Positions 25,902 to 35,232 of a DNA stretch of 64,000 bases are shown in pieces. The stretch's first letter is position 1. Every line of letters starts with the position of its first letter. The stretch is taken from contig CP134536.1 of the NCBI GenBank assembly GCA_031826515.1, positions 694,001 through 758,000 on the forward strand, in the 5' to 3' direction. The position numbers and the translations under genes were made by a program. The notes under the pieces were generated by a model. It ran no database searches and was not told the DNA's origin. It saw nothing but the letters and a program-made list of their open reading frames with translations. Source of the DNA: Flavobacteriaceae bacterium HL-DH10. Its GTDB lineage: Bacteria; Bacteroidota; Bacteroidia; Flavobacteriales; Flavobacteriaceae.

Positions 25902-25980
25902 CACCTAACAAAAAACCCACTTTAATTAATGCATTCATTATCCATCAACCCCTCATTTCAATGAATATCAATTTAATGTA

Positions 25981-28215
25981 TTAAAATTTATATGTTATAG
26001 ATCCTTTTATAAAAAAAGGTGAGCCAGGTGTAAAATGAATTTCTTCAACTGGCTGTGACTCATTTTGTAATCTAGATGTTGTTGCAAATTGTGTTTCGTT
26101 CCATTCAATATCAAAAAGGTTTTCAATAACTAAACCTAAAGTGATCTTATTAAAACTATAATTAGCGTTTAAATCGGTAATAAAATACCCATCTGCAACT
26201 ATACTATTTTCTTCATTTGCTGGTCTATCATCTATATATCTATATTTTACTCCTCCTGAAAACCCGTTGTTATCTTTAATAGACAAACCTCCTGACACTG
26301 TAAAATCGGGAGCTAAAGGGATAAAATTTTCGCCACTTGCGCCTTCTAAACTCCTTGCTTTCGTGTAAGTAGCATCTGTATCAAAATACAACCAATCGTT
26401 AAATTGATAACGCATACCCAAATCGAAACCGAAACGTTGAGTTTTTCCGCTCGGTTCAACAATACCAGCATCTCCTACATAAACAAACTCTTGCTCTAAA
26501 AACAAATACCAAATAGCTGAATTTAATATCAGTTTCGATGATGGTTTCCAAATATTACCAAAATCTAAACCATAGGCTCTTGGTAATATGTTTTCTTCTT
26601 GATTAGTTACAACAACTCTTGTGTCGTTTGAATGAAATCCTATTCCAGACTTTAAAAACCATTGTAAATTTATGTTGGCATTGTAAAAGAAATTCAATTT
26701 AGGACTTACAATAGTTTTCGCATCAGACCTTGCTTTTCCATCGTTTTGCAACTTATCATGATATAAAAACTTAAAATAATCCAATCGTAATCCTGGTGCT
26801 ATAATTAGCTTTCCAAACTCAAACTCTGTATTAATAAAAGCATCTATATTCGTTTGATTAATATCACCTAATTGAACACGCTCATTAATAGTCCTCTTAT
26901 TTATGGTTTTAGACAACTCATTATCCTTAGAAATATCATGCCGTAAACCTAAACCATAATTAATATTTACAGGAGTATCACCGAAAAACGTTTCAGTTTT
27001 AAAAACGGTGTTTACTCCAAATATGTTCCTGTCTTCTTTTTGTTTTATTTGATCTCCGTTTATTGGATCTTCTAAAAAGAATGTAAAATTAGAATACAAT
27101 TCAAAATCGTAATGTGTTAAAAATGTATTCGTTTTAAATGTTGTTACGTCTGAAACTTGTTTAACAAACTCTACATTAAAGTTGGTTCGCGATGTAGAAC
27201 CACCCTCAGTATCATCAATTGCTCCAAAACGTGAAATACTTCCGTTATCTACTGCACGCTGTGGTATTTGCCCTGACGCATCCCAACGACTAGTAAAATG
27301 TGAAGTTGATAAAGTAAGTTTATCATTATTTGGTGTAAACATTACATATTTTCCAAATAAATTAAGTCTATTAAAATTTTGTGGTGAATCAAATGGACCA
27401 TCTCCAGCTAAGTATTCAATAGCCAGGTATGCATTTTGACTTATAACTTTATCTAATAAATTGAACATCCCAAAGGTTCTTAATGTATTAAATTGCCCTA
27501 CACTAAATACTACAGAACTTTCCTTGACATAATCCTTTGTTGAAAAATTCACATAACCTGCGGTGTTAAAATCTCCTTCTTTTGCGTAATAAGGTCCTTT
27601 ACCAAAATCAATTTTATTTACCGTTTCTGGAATAACAAAATGTAAATCACTATATCCTTGTCCATGTGCATGAGACACCATATTAACTGGCATACCATCT
27701 ACAGAAATTGATATATCTGTACCATGATCTATATCAAATCCTCTTAAAAAAAGTTGCTCTGCTTTTCCACCTCCTGCATGTTGTCCAATTATAAGTCCTG
27801 GTACTTTTCGTAATACTTCTTGTGATGAGTTTACAGGACTTGTGTTCAAATCTAATCGTGCTATTGTACTTATAGCATTTAACTCTTCTGTAATAACTAA
27901 CTCGTCTAATTGAAATGATTTTTCAGATAAAACAACATGTATTTTAGCATTAGAACTTAAACTATCTGTAACAAAAATTTTATTATTATAGCCTAATAAA
28001 CCTATTTTTATAGAATCACCAGCTTTAGTTTCATTCAAAATAAACATACCATTTTCTAAAGAATGCGTATGACTTTTTGAATTCAAATTATAAACATATG
28101 CAGCTTCTAAAGGCTGGTTAAACTCGTTAGAAAGCATTCCTTTTATTTGCTGGCCATAGTTTAAATTAACCAAAAGGGAAGCTATTAAAAATGTAAATAT
28201 TTTTAAGATTTTCAT
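25981..28215 (-). CDS. TonB-dependent outer membrane receptor
   Basis: This 744-residue protein has a signal peptide (about 1-21), a carboxypeptidase-like regulatory domain (22-105), a plug domain (about 110-225) with the DGMPVNMVSHAHGQGYSDLH segment, and a beta barrel that ends in an aromatic residue (SITYKF). It is shorter than SusC-type receptors and is not paired with a SusD gene. The His-rich HAHGQGYSDLHF in the plug may contact a metal or polar ligand. It is the last gene of an operon with two DUF4331 proteins and a TPR lipoprotein, so these probably form one uptake system of unknown substrate. Confidence 0.9.
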   Translation of the reverse strand: MKILKIFTFLIASLLVNLNYGQQIKGMLSNEFNQPLEAAYVYNLNSKSHTHSLENGMFILNETKAGDSIKIGLLGYNNKIFVTDSLSSNAKIHVVLSEKSFQLDELVITEELNAISTIARLDLNTSPVNSSQEVLRKVPGLIIGQHAGGGKAEQLFLRGFDIDHGTDISISVDGMPVNMVSHAHGQGYSDLHFVIPETVNKIDFGKGPYYAKEGDFNTAGYVNFSTKDYVKESSVVFSVGQFNTLRTFGMFNLLDKVISQNAYLAIEYLAGDGPFDSPQNFNRLNLFGKYVMFTPNNDKLTLSTSHFTSRWDASGQIPQRAVDNGSISRFGAIDDTEGGSTSRTNFNVEFVKQVSDVTTFKTNTFLTHYDFELYSNFTFFLEDPINGDQIKQKEDRNIFGVNTVFKTETFFGDTPVNINYGLGLRHDISKDNELSKTINKRTINERVQLGDINQTNIDAFINTEFEFGKLIIAPGLRLDYFKFLYHDKLQNDGKARSDAKTIVSPKLNFFYNANINLQWFLKSGIGFHSNDTRVVVTNQEENILPRAYGLDFGNIWKPSSKLILNSAIWYLFLEQEFVYVGDAGIVEPSGKTQRFGFDLGMRYQFNDWLYFDTDATYTKARSLEGASGENFIPLAPDFTVSGGLSIKDNNGFSGGVKYRYIDDRPANEENSIVADGYFITDLNANYSFNKITLGLVIENLFDIEWNETQFATTSRLQNESQPVEEIHFTPGSPFFIKGSITYKF

Positions 28216-28235
28216 TTGGGCGTACTTTCTGGTTA

Positions 28236-29528
28236 TTATATATTTTTAATCTTTAAAGCCACTAATGGCCCTAGCTCAAAAGCACTTTCCAATAATTCTT
28301 TTTTTAGGTTTTTAGCTTCGTCTTTTTTACCATTAGCTTTATACACTTGTGCTAGATGAAACAACACTTCTGGCTCATAGGTTTTGCCTACTACGTATTT
28401 TTCCATGATATCTAAAGCTTCGGTAGCATCTCCATATTTATAATAAGTCCATGCTAATAAATCATAAGATTGAGGGGTTGGACGATTTTTAATTTCCGTT
28501 TGTGCTATTTTTAAAGCTTTTTCTGTTTCAATGTTTTCTTCGGCATATAAAAGCACATTATATTTATTATACATATCACCATAAAATTCATTTTGTACAG
28601 CAGATTTATATAATTTTATTTGTTCTTCTTGTAAATTTGAATCACCTTGAAATTCAGCTATTTCAGCTTTTAACAAATAATAATCTGGAGCATTGTACGA
28701 TGTTGTAATACTATTTAATATACGGAGTGCTTCATTAGCATTTTTCTCATAAGAATACAAAATCCAAGCAATACCTTTTTTCGCATAAGCATCATTATTA
28801 TCTATGCTTAGTGCTTTTAAATAATGATTATAAGAATCTTTAATTCTCCCTGCATGTCCGTAATAGTCTGCGATGTTTGTATAAACCCATTGTTTTGTAG
28901 CTGGCAAATTAGAAGATTCTGCTATTTCTTTAGCTTGTTCCATATATTTAATGGCTGCTTCTAAATTTCCACGATGATCTGACCATTTAGACAAACGAAT
29001 TAAATAATCGAAATCGCTATTATCGTTACTAAATTTATCTAAATAGCTTTTAGCTAACTCGAAATTACCCAATTCTAAATGCACATCGAATAACATTTTT
29101 TGGGTAACCTCTAAGTTGTCTCCTATTGCTTCTGCTTTTTTAAGTAATTTTAAAGATTCATTGAACCTGTGTTGCGATATATAATTATGAGCTAAAGATC
29201 TTAGATAGGCCGATTTACTATAATTTGTTGCTTTATTCGCTTTAATTAATTTGTTTTCAGCCTCAATAAGTAACTCAATTCGCCCTGTCTTACTAAATAA
29301 ATGAGATTGAGATGCTGCAGCTTTAATTAAATATGGAAACTGACTTGGTTCTTTTTCTAGCTTTTTTTCCCAAAATTTGTAATCTTCAATTGTTAATTGC
29401 AACATCTCATCGTCATCAGCATTCAAATACACATTATAATCCGTACTACTTGTGATTTTTTTTGGTGTATCATTACAACTTACAATAAGCAGCAATAATA
29501 GTATTGTTATAATATTGTTAGGTTTCAT
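28236..29528 (-). CDS. Tetratricopeptide repeat lipoprotein
   Basis: This 430-residue protein has a lipoprotein signal peptide with the lipobox IVSC (Cys18). The rest is helical with TPR-like units along most of its length, for example NLEAAIKYMEQAKEIAE, SYNHYLKALSIDNNDAYAKKGIAW and KALKIAQTEI. It is expected to be anchored in the envelope and to mediate protein contacts. It lies 20 bp before the TonB receptor gene and follows the DUF4331 genes. No enzymatic domain is visible. Confidence 0.85.
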   Translation of the reverse strand: MKPNNIITILLLLLIVSCNDTPKKITSSTDYNVYLNADDDEMLQLTIEDYKFWEKKLEKEPSQFPYLIKAAASQSHLFSKTGRIELLIEAENKLIKANKATNYSKSAYLRSLAHNYISQHRFNESLKLLKKAEAIGDNLEVTQKMLFDVHLELGNFELAKSYLDKFSNDNSDFDYLIRLSKWSDHRGNLEAAIKYMEQAKEIAESSNLPATKQWVYTNIADYYGHAGRIKDSYNHYLKALSIDNNDAYAKKGIAWILYSYEKNANEALRILNSITTSYNAPDYYLLKAEIAEFQGDSNLQEEQIKLYKSAVQNEFYGDMYNKYNVLLYAEENIETEKALKIAQTEIKNRPTPQSYDLLAWTYYKYGDATEALDIMEKYVVGKTYEPEVLFHLAQVYKANGKKDEAKNLKKELLESAFELGPLVALKIKNI

Positions 29529-29571
29529 AATTATATATTATTAATTGTTTGTTAGGTTTTGCAGGTTAAAA

Positions 29572-29606
29572 ATATCAGAGTATATCAAATAGACATACTC
29601 TGATAT
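29572..29606 (-). terminator. Hairpin inside the DUF4331 operon, possible attenuating terminator
   Basis: A perfect 12-bp stem, ATATCAGAGTAT with its complement, has an 11-nt loop and is followed on the minus strand by TTTTTAA. It lies 8 bp past the DUF4331 C-terminal-type gene and could lower expression of the TPR and receptor genes. Confidence 0.6.
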
Positions 29607-29613
29607 AAGGCTT

Positions 29614-30168
29614 CTACCAAGGGGAAGCTAAGTAAGGAAATGAGGTTAAAAAGGTTTTATCATTTGCATCTACATTATCATCTGTTAAATTGGGCTTTTC
29701 AGAACCATCAGGTCCACCAAAAATCAATAATAATTCTACAGATATAACATCATCATTTAATGCTCTACCTGTTAAAACATTCACACCATCAAAAAAAGTT
29801 GTTTTTCCATCAAGTGATACCGTTAAAACATCTGTTGCTAATGCTCCTGTAAATGTAGAAGCATCAAAAGTTAAAGCATTTGTTGTATAATCTGGATTTA
29901 ATGCTAGTAATTGAGCTTCAAATTTATTCTGAAATGCTGCATTTTGTGCAGAAGGCACAGTAACATTAAACATATCTTTATCTCCTGAAGAAACAAATAC
30001 TGTGTTAATTGCTGGCCTACCCATTTGATCTTCCTGTGTATATGTTCCAGAAAAATCTAAAGGTTTCCCATACATATCATCATTAGCTTCGTTCTTAGAG
30101 CAATTAAATACAGTTAGCGAAACAGCTAAAGCAATTACTAATACTTTTATATTTTTTATAGTTTTCAT
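29614..30168 (-). CDS. DUF4331 family lipoprotein, C-terminal-type half
   Basis: This 184-residue protein has a lipoprotein signal peptide with the lipobox VFNC (Cys23). The mature part ends with GRALNDDVISVELLLIFGG and LTDDNVDANDKTFLTSFPYL, which match the C-terminal region of full-length DUF4331 proteins. The N-terminal HIDAP segment of the family is missing here and is found instead in the upstream gene, 27 bp away. The two may associate to form one DUF4331 unit. The molecular function of the family is unknown to me. Confidence 0.8.
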   Translation of the reverse strand: MKTIKNIKVLVIALAVSLTVFNCSKNEANDDMYGKPLDFSGTYTQEDQMGRPAINTVFVSSGDKDMFNVTVPSAQNAAFQNKFEAQLLALNPDYTTNALTFDASTFTGALATDVLTVSLDGKTTFFDGVNVLTGRALNDDVISVELLLIFGGPDGSEKPNLTDDNVDANDKTFLTSFPYLASPW

Positions 30169-30195
30169 AATTATATTCTTTAAAATGGTTTTCTA

Positions 30196-30846
30196 TTATT
30201 TTCTTTTTGATTCTACCCATGTTTTTATAGTCCCTGATCCACCAATCATAGATTTTGGTACTTCAACTATAACAGACATTACGTTAGTACCTGCAAACGT
30301 ATCTGCACCAGGCATGTTAAAACCTGTAGCATTTCCTGCTATAATTTCAGAATATTGAGCAAAGTCCATAAAGAAAGGATCATCACGAGGTCCAGCAAAA
30401 AAGCTCATACCTGCTTTTGTTGATGTAATTGCATTTGTACCATAAGGTGTAATATCTACTACACCTCCAACTGCAGGTGTTGTTTCAATCATACTACTTA
30501 AACCCGTTTGCGATGGTGCTGTGGGACCAAAGAAATACATTTTACCATTTCTTGGTATAGCTTGAATTACCAAATCTTCAACATTGTCACCTGTAGTATC
30601 AATATTAAATTCAATCAAAACATTTTCATCAAACATTGCTCCATCAGAAGCTGCTGGACTTAAAAGCCCCTGCACATTTGCTACAAATACTAAATTATCT
30701 GTGTTATTACCTTGAAAGGCATAAAAATCGGTAATATCACTATTACCACCTTGTACAGCAGGCGCATCAATATGATCTGCTGCTACAATAAAGAAACTAG
30801 CCGCAGCTAAAATTCCCATTCCTAAAATTGTTTTTAAATTTTTCAT
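30196..30846 (-). CDS. DUF4331 family protein, N-terminal-type half
   Basis: This 216-residue protein has an N-terminal signal sequence (about 1-22) directly followed by ADHIDAPAVQGGNSDITDFYAF, the hallmark start of DUF4331 proteins. The rest is beta-rich and contains FNIDTTGDNVEDLVIQ, also typical of the family's first half. It lacks the LNDDV region, which lies in the next gene. It is the first gene of the minus-strand operon ending with the TonB receptor, and so is likely periplasmic or exported. Function is unknown. Confidence 0.82.
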   Translation of the reverse strand: MKNLKTILGMGILAAASFFIVAADHIDAPAVQGGNSDITDFYAFQGNNTDNLVFVANVQGLLSPAASDGAMFDENVLIEFNIDTTGDNVEDLVIQAIPRNGKMYFFGPTAPSQTGLSSMIETTPAVGGVVDITPYGTNAITSTKAGMSFFAGPRDDPFFMDFAQYSEIIAGNATGFNMPGADTFAGTNVMSVIVEVPKSMIGGSGTIKTWVESKRK

Positions 30847-30914
30847 GTTTTTGAGATTTTTGTATTAGTTAAATTTTCACTCTCAACCATACCTACGAAG
30901 AAATTGAAATAGCG

Positions 30915-30935
30915 GTTTTGTTAAAGTTTTGTTAA
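30915..30935. repeat. Tandem 10-bp repeat upstream of the DUF4331 operon
   Basis: GTTTTGTTAA occurs twice with an 11-bp period, about 70 bp upstream of the DUF4331 start codon. One-turn spacing on the same helix face suggests an operator for an unknown regulator. Confidence 0.35.
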
Positions 30936-30997
30936 CGAAATTATTTGCATTTTAAATACCTAAAACATTACATTTACAATAACAAATTATAAAAGCT

Positions 30998-32170
30998 ATG
31001 AATCCATCAGCTTCAGGTTGGATAAACAAATTACTTAAAGAAGTCAGTAAGGATGATTTATTATTTAATTATAATGAGGAATCGTTTTATGATGCTTTAA
31101 GAGCATGTGGATTTATTTACGGAAGTAACTTAGAAATAATTGGAAATATAATAGACAAAAAAGATTTTACAGAAGAAGAACTTTGTAAAACCAATTTATG
31201 CATTTCATTTCTACATACACATCATAAATCTAACAGCAAAACTAATTTTACAGATAGTGTTATAGGGTTTTACACCGATATTAATGAGCTTAAACTTTCA
31301 TTTTTACAAGGATTAATAGGCGGTAAAAAATCGGGAGTACAACTTGAAAAAATATTACATAAACGCATACAAATTGATGATAATTTTTTAACTAAGAACT
31401 TCAACTACTTTATTATAAATGCCTTATTATATGTAGATATTTTGGCGTATAATGAATATTTAAAAAGAGGAACCATTTCAAGTGATTATATAAAAAATCT
31501 AGAAGCTTCAATTTCTTCTATTTCTCTAGAGGTTTTAAACTCAAAAAAAACTAAAAATCAATATGATAATAGTTTAATTAAACTTTTTGAAGCGTCTTTA
31601 AGATATCAAAACAATACTAACACCGATTATAAAAAAGCCATATCATTTGTTAAAAACTCGCAGGAAGCACATTATGTTTTAGACATTGCTTGCATGGCAT
31701 CTTGGAGTGATAGAATTATAGACGAAAGCGAACAGCGTTTTTTACTAAAACTAGGTTCAGATTTAAAATTAAACACCAATCAAATAAACATATCAATTAA
31801 AACGGTTAATGAGTTTTATACTGTAAACAAAAACAATATTGCACTATTAAGTTCTAAAAACATCGTACAGAGTTTTTATAATAATTCCAGTAAGATGGTC
31901 ATTAAATTAATTACCAGAAACAGCAAACGCTTGTATCAAGAACTAAAAGACAGTAAAGAACTTATGGTACTTATATCGCAATCTACTATTAGAGATTTAA
32001 ATGCTGAAGAACAAAAAAAAGTACAAGAACAACTTTTAGACATTTTTAAATCCATTCCTAGTCTTGCTATCTTCTTGTTACCAGGCGGAGCCTTATTACT
32101 ACCTTTAGTCGTTAAATTTATCCCTAAATTATTACCATCAGCTTTTGATGAAAACAGAATAGAAGATTAA
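30998..32170 (+). CDS. LETM1-related biofilm-associated-type protein
   Basis: This 390-residue protein starts with MNPSASGWINKLLKE. Residues about 225-275 (DIACMASWSDRIIDESEQRFL) resemble a TerB-like acidic helical domain, and the C-terminus (about 350-390, with FLLPGGALLLPLVVKFIPKLLPSAF) matches the conserved end of LETM1-related proteins of Flavobacteriaceae. The hydrophobic C-terminal part may associate with the membrane. No enzyme motif is seen and the role is unknown. It is divergent from the DUF4331 operon and stands alone. Confidence 0.75.
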   Translation: MNPSASGWINKLLKEVSKDDLLFNYNEESFYDALRACGFIYGSNLEIIGNIIDKKDFTEEELCKTNLCISFLHTHHKSNSKTNFTDSVIGFYTDINELKLSFLQGLIGGKKSGVQLEKILHKRIQIDDNFLTKNFNYFIINALLYVDILAYNEYLKRGTISSDYIKNLEASISSISLEVLNSKKTKNQYDNSLIKLFEASLRYQNNTNTDYKKAISFVKNSQEAHYVLDIACMASWSDRIIDESEQRFLLKLGSDLKLNTNQINISIKTVNEFYTVNKNNIALLSSKNIVQSFYNNSSKMVIKLITRNSKRLYQELKDSKELMVLISQSTIRDLNAEEQKKVQEQLLDIFKSIPSLAIFLLPGGALLLPLVVKFIPKLLPSAFDENRIED

Positions 32171-32237
32171 AACACATGTTTTCTATTTTTTTTCTGTTAG
32201 TTTTACAGATATACAAATAAACAACCTAAAATAACAC

Positions 32238-33233
32238 ATGACATCATACACCATTAGTGAAATTAACGACATATTAAAAGGAGAATTAATAGGAAACACT
32301 AATCAGCAAATTGAAGGTCCAGAACAATTACTAAACGCAAAAAGCAATCATATTACTTTTATAGGTAGCACTAAATATGTAAAATATTGGGCAGATTCTA
32401 AAGCCTGTGCCGCTGTTGTAAATGATAATTTAAAAATTGAACCCGATGAAAATCGTGCGCTAATTAAGGTGAAAAATGCCGATTTAGCCATGGCTAAAAT
32501 TTTAGAGTTGTTCAATCCTCCTGCTCCAGCATTTGATGTAGATATTCATCCAACAGCTGTTATTCATGATACTGCTATAATTGGTAATGGTTGTAAAATT
32601 GGCGCTAATTGCTATATTGGTAAAGATGTAGAATTAGGAAACGGTGTCGTTTTATACCCTAATGTTTGTGTGTTTGATGAAACTAGTATTGGAGACTATA
32701 CGGTTGTTTGGTCTGGTACTGTAATTAGAGAACGCTGTATTATTGGTAGTCATTGTATTTTTCACACAAATGTAAGTATTGGAGCCGATGGCTTTGGATA
32801 CAGACCAAGTGATGACGGACGCGGACTTGTAAAAATACCACAAATAGGAAATGTAATTATTGGACATTATGTAGAAATTGGTGCAAACTCTTGTGTAGAT
32901 AGAGCCAAATTCAGTTCAACCATTATTGGCGATGGTTGTAAAATTGATAATCTTGTGCAAATAGCACACAATAGTATTATGGGACGCTCTTGTATTATGG
33001 CAGGACACAGTGGTCTTGCAGGCTCTGTAACTCTTGGAGATGGCGTTATTATCGGCGGAAGCGCTTCTATTAAAGACCACACTACCATACATTCTGGAGC
33101 AACAGTTGGAGCCGGATCTGGTGTTGTTGGCGATGTTGCTGCTGGCAAAACAGTTTTAGGTTACCCTGCTCAAGATGCCCGAGATATGCTAAAACAATGG
33201 GTCGCTATTAGACGTTTTATGAAAAACCAATAA
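32238..33233 (+). CDS. lpxD: UDP-3-O-acylglucosamine N-acyltransferase (LpxD-type)
   Basis: This 331-residue protein has an N-terminal uridine-binding-like domain (1-100) and a left-handed beta helix built from hexapeptide repeats (about 105-300), for example IIGNGCKIGANCYIGKD and VVLYPNVCV. The catalytic His lies in LVQIAHNSIMG. LpxD adds the second acyl chain in lipid A biosynthesis using acyl-ACP. Bacteroidota often hold more than one LpxD-like gene, so whether this is the main enzyme is uncertain. It stands between the LETM1-related gene and the sulfatase module. Confidence 0.88.
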   Translation: MTSYTISEINDILKGELIGNTNQQIEGPEQLLNAKSNHITFIGSTKYVKYWADSKACAAVVNDNLKIEPDENRALIKVKNADLAMAKILELFNPPAPAFDVDIHPTAVIHDTAIIGNGCKIGANCYIGKDVELGNGVVLYPNVCVFDETSIGDYTVVWSGTVIRERCIIGSHCIFHTNVSIGADGFGYRPSDDGRGLVKIPQIGNVIIGHYVEIGANSCVDRAKFSSTIIGDGCKIDNLVQIAHNSIMGRSCIMAGHSGLAGSVTLGDGVIIGGSASIKDHTTIHSGATVGAGSGVVGDVAAGKTVLGYPAQDARDMLKQWVAIRRFMKNQ

Positions 33234-33363
33234 ATCGCATAGTATTCAGACAAATTACTAAAAATACTAGTATACAGCACCCCTGTTAGAGGCTTAAATT
33301 CAGAAAAGTAATTCGTTTTATTATTTAAGAAGCGTTGAAAAAACTAAGACAAATCAACTTAAT

Positions 33364-33434
33364 TTTGTCAGAAAAAAATAGCTAAATTCGTTTAACATTA
33401 GATATTAAAACGATTTCTTACTAAGTCATTATGC
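33364..33434 (+). repeat. Shared promoter/leader repeat, copy A
   Basis: This block matches 44631-44699 at 60 of 71 aligned positions. It contains TTTG, a TAAATTCG element like TAnnTTTG, and CGTTTAA/TTAAAACG arms that could form a hairpin. It ends 38 bp before the sulfatase start. Confidence 0.75.
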
Positions 33435-33472
33435 CCAATTTGAGAAATGATTCTTTTTAAAATACTTTTTTT

Positions 33473-35029
33473 ATGAAAAAAATGAACTTATTCTACAAAA
33501 TACCAAAAGCTTTATTCAGCATGTGCTTCGCTTTTGCTTATATAGTTATTCTGTCTTTATTTTCAGGTTGTCAATCCAAAATTGAAAAAAAACCAAATAT
33601 CTTGTTTTGCATTGCTGACGATCAATCTTTTTTACACACTTCTTTTCAAGGTACCAAAATAATAAGAACCCCTAATATTGATAGAGTTGCCTATAATGGG
33701 ATAGTGTTTCAAAACGCTTATTGTAATGTATCTTCCTGTTCTCCATCTAGGGCATCTATTTTAACCGGGAAAAACATTTGGGAACTTGAGGAGGGAGGGC
33801 TGCTTTTCGGAGCCTTACCTAAAAAATTTAATACATTCCCACAGTTATTAAAGCAAAATGGTTATGAGACTGGTTTCACAGGGAAAGGATATGGCCCTGC
33901 CAAACTTGAGGAGCCTTTCCAAACTAAACCTATTGCCCAAAGTTATAACAGTATCACCATGGACGCACCCGAAGGTATTTCTAACATAGATTATTCAGGT
34001 AATTTTAAAGACTTTCTTTCAAAAAGAGATGAGCAAAAACCTTTCTTTTTTTGGTATGGCGGCCATGAACCTCACCGGGGATACAAACAAGGTATCGGCG
34101 CAGAATCAGGTATGGATATTTCAAAGATAGAGGTTCCTGGATTTTTACCAAACAACGAGGTTGTACGTAGCGATATTGCTGATTATTACTATGAAATCGA
34201 ATGGTTCGACTCCCACCTAGGCCGAATGATCAAAATACTTGAAGAAGCAGGAGAACTCGATAATACAATTATTATCACAACTGCTGATAACGGGATGCCT
34301 TTCCCTCGTGCCAAATCAAGCAGCTATGAATATGGTACGCATTTGCCTTTGGCTATTTATTGGGGAAATAAAATTAAAGCCGGTTTAGAAATTGAAGATT
34401 TTATTAGTTTTATTGATTTTGCTCCAACTTTGCTTGAAGTAGCTGGAATAGATATACCAGAAGCAATTACCGGAAACAGCTTTCTGGACGTTATGCTTGC
34501 CAATAAAAGCGGACAAATTGATTCAACAAGAAATAGAGTATTTACAGCATTTGAACGTCACACCTACTGTCGCCCCGATGGAATGCCATACCCCATCAGA
34601 ACTATTCAGAAAGGTGATTGGCTCTACATGGTAAATTTTGAACCGAATAGATGGCCTGCTGGTGACCCTGATTTTTTGTCTCCTCATCAAGGTTTCTATG
34701 GAGATATCGATGCTGGACCTACCCGCGATTATCTGATTTCAAACAACGATGAACCATCAGTCAAATATTATTTTGATTTATCAATGGCAAAACGTCCGGA
34801 AACAGAATTGTATAATATAAAAGATGATCCTTATCAACTAAATAACTTAGCATCAAAACCTGAGTATTCCGATTTAGGTAAAAAAATGCAAATTGAGTTA
34901 TTTGACTATCTAAAAAAGACTAACGACCCTAGAATGGAAGGATTATCACCTTGGGATAATTATCCTTATTTCTTTACAGGATATGATAAAAGGTACCTAA
35001 AACCTATTGGAGAAAGAGATATTGAGTAG
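33473..35029 (+). CDS. Sulfatase, heparan N-sulfatase-like lipoprotein
   Basis: This 518-residue alkaline-phosphatase-superfamily sulfatase carries the formylglycine motif CSPSR (Cys89-Arg93), which is activated post-translationally by a sulfatase-maturing enzyme. Metal-binding Asp residues lie in IADDQS and TTADNGMPF. The N-terminal signal contains a lipobox LFSGC, so it is likely envelope-anchored. Segments such as SFQGTKIIRTPNIDRVAYNG and the length fit the N-sulfoglucosamine sulfohydrolase-like (S1) group, acting on sulfated glycans. It is alone in a cassette-like module, with no polysaccharide utilisation genes next to it and base usage unlike its neighbours. Confidence 0.9.
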   Translation: MKKMNLFYKIPKALFSMCFAFAYIVILSLFSGCQSKIEKKPNILFCIADDQSFLHTSFQGTKIIRTPNIDRVAYNGIVFQNAYCNVSSCSPSRASILTGKNIWELEEGGLLFGALPKKFNTFPQLLKQNGYETGFTGKGYGPAKLEEPFQTKPIAQSYNSITMDAPEGISNIDYSGNFKDFLSKRDEQKPFFFWYGGHEPHRGYKQGIGAESGMDISKIEVPGFLPNNEVVRSDIADYYYEIEWFDSHLGRMIKILEEAGELDNTIIITTADNGMPFPRAKSSSYEYGTHLPLAIYWGNKIKAGLEIEDFISFIDFAPTLLEVAGIDIPEAITGNSFLDVMLANKSGQIDSTRNRVFTAFERHTYCRPDGMPYPIRTIQKGDWLYMVNFEPNRWPAGDPDFLSPHQGFYGDIDAGPTRDYLISNNDEPSVKYYFDLSMAKRPETELYNIKDDPYQLNNLASKPEYSDLGKKMQIELFDYLKKTNDPRMEGLSPWDNYPYFFTGYDKRYLKPIGERDIE

Positions 35030-35051
35030 TAGTAAAGAAAAAACTGATCAT

Positions 35052-35214
35052 AACATTTTGTATAAGTAATGGCACGGTGTTGCAAATATCAAGGTTTGTT
35101 GCCCTGGCAAACTACGTAGCGGTTTACTCGCTTCGCTTCTAGAGGCTTCTTATGGTAGTTAGACAGAAAATTACTGCAAATCCTACCGCTACTCATACAA
35201 TTTACCGTTAAACG
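35052..35214. repeat. attC-like hairpin site at the end of cassette 1
   Basis: AAC (35052-35054) is followed by TTGTATAAGTAATGG (35058-35072), which pairs imperfectly with CCGCTACTCATACAA (35186-35200) and then GTTAAACG (35207-35214). Twelve of 15 stem positions are Watson-Crick pairs. The inner part holds further short inverted repeats. Confidence 0.5.
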
Positions 35215-35232
35215 CACCCGTTTTAAAACTAA

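Larger units (their letters stand above)
25621..25980. other. Intergenic region between convergent operons
   Basis: This 360-bp stretch separates the sigma/anti-sigma operon from the minus-strand TonB receptor gene. It holds two hairpin terminators, one for each strand (25676-25717 and 25861-25901). I see no open reading frame or RNA gene in the rest. Confidence 0.7.
33363..35214. mobile_element. Candidate cassette 1 (sulfatase module)
   Basis: The module starts with a 71-bp promoter/leader repeat shared with a second locus 11 kb away. It carries one gene and ends in a large imperfect hairpin closed by GTTAAACG. It lies between lpxD and the 3' end of a DUF2132 gene, and its base usage is richer in G and C than its neighbours. 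The layout resembles an integron cassette, but no integrase is in the window. Confidence 0.45.
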
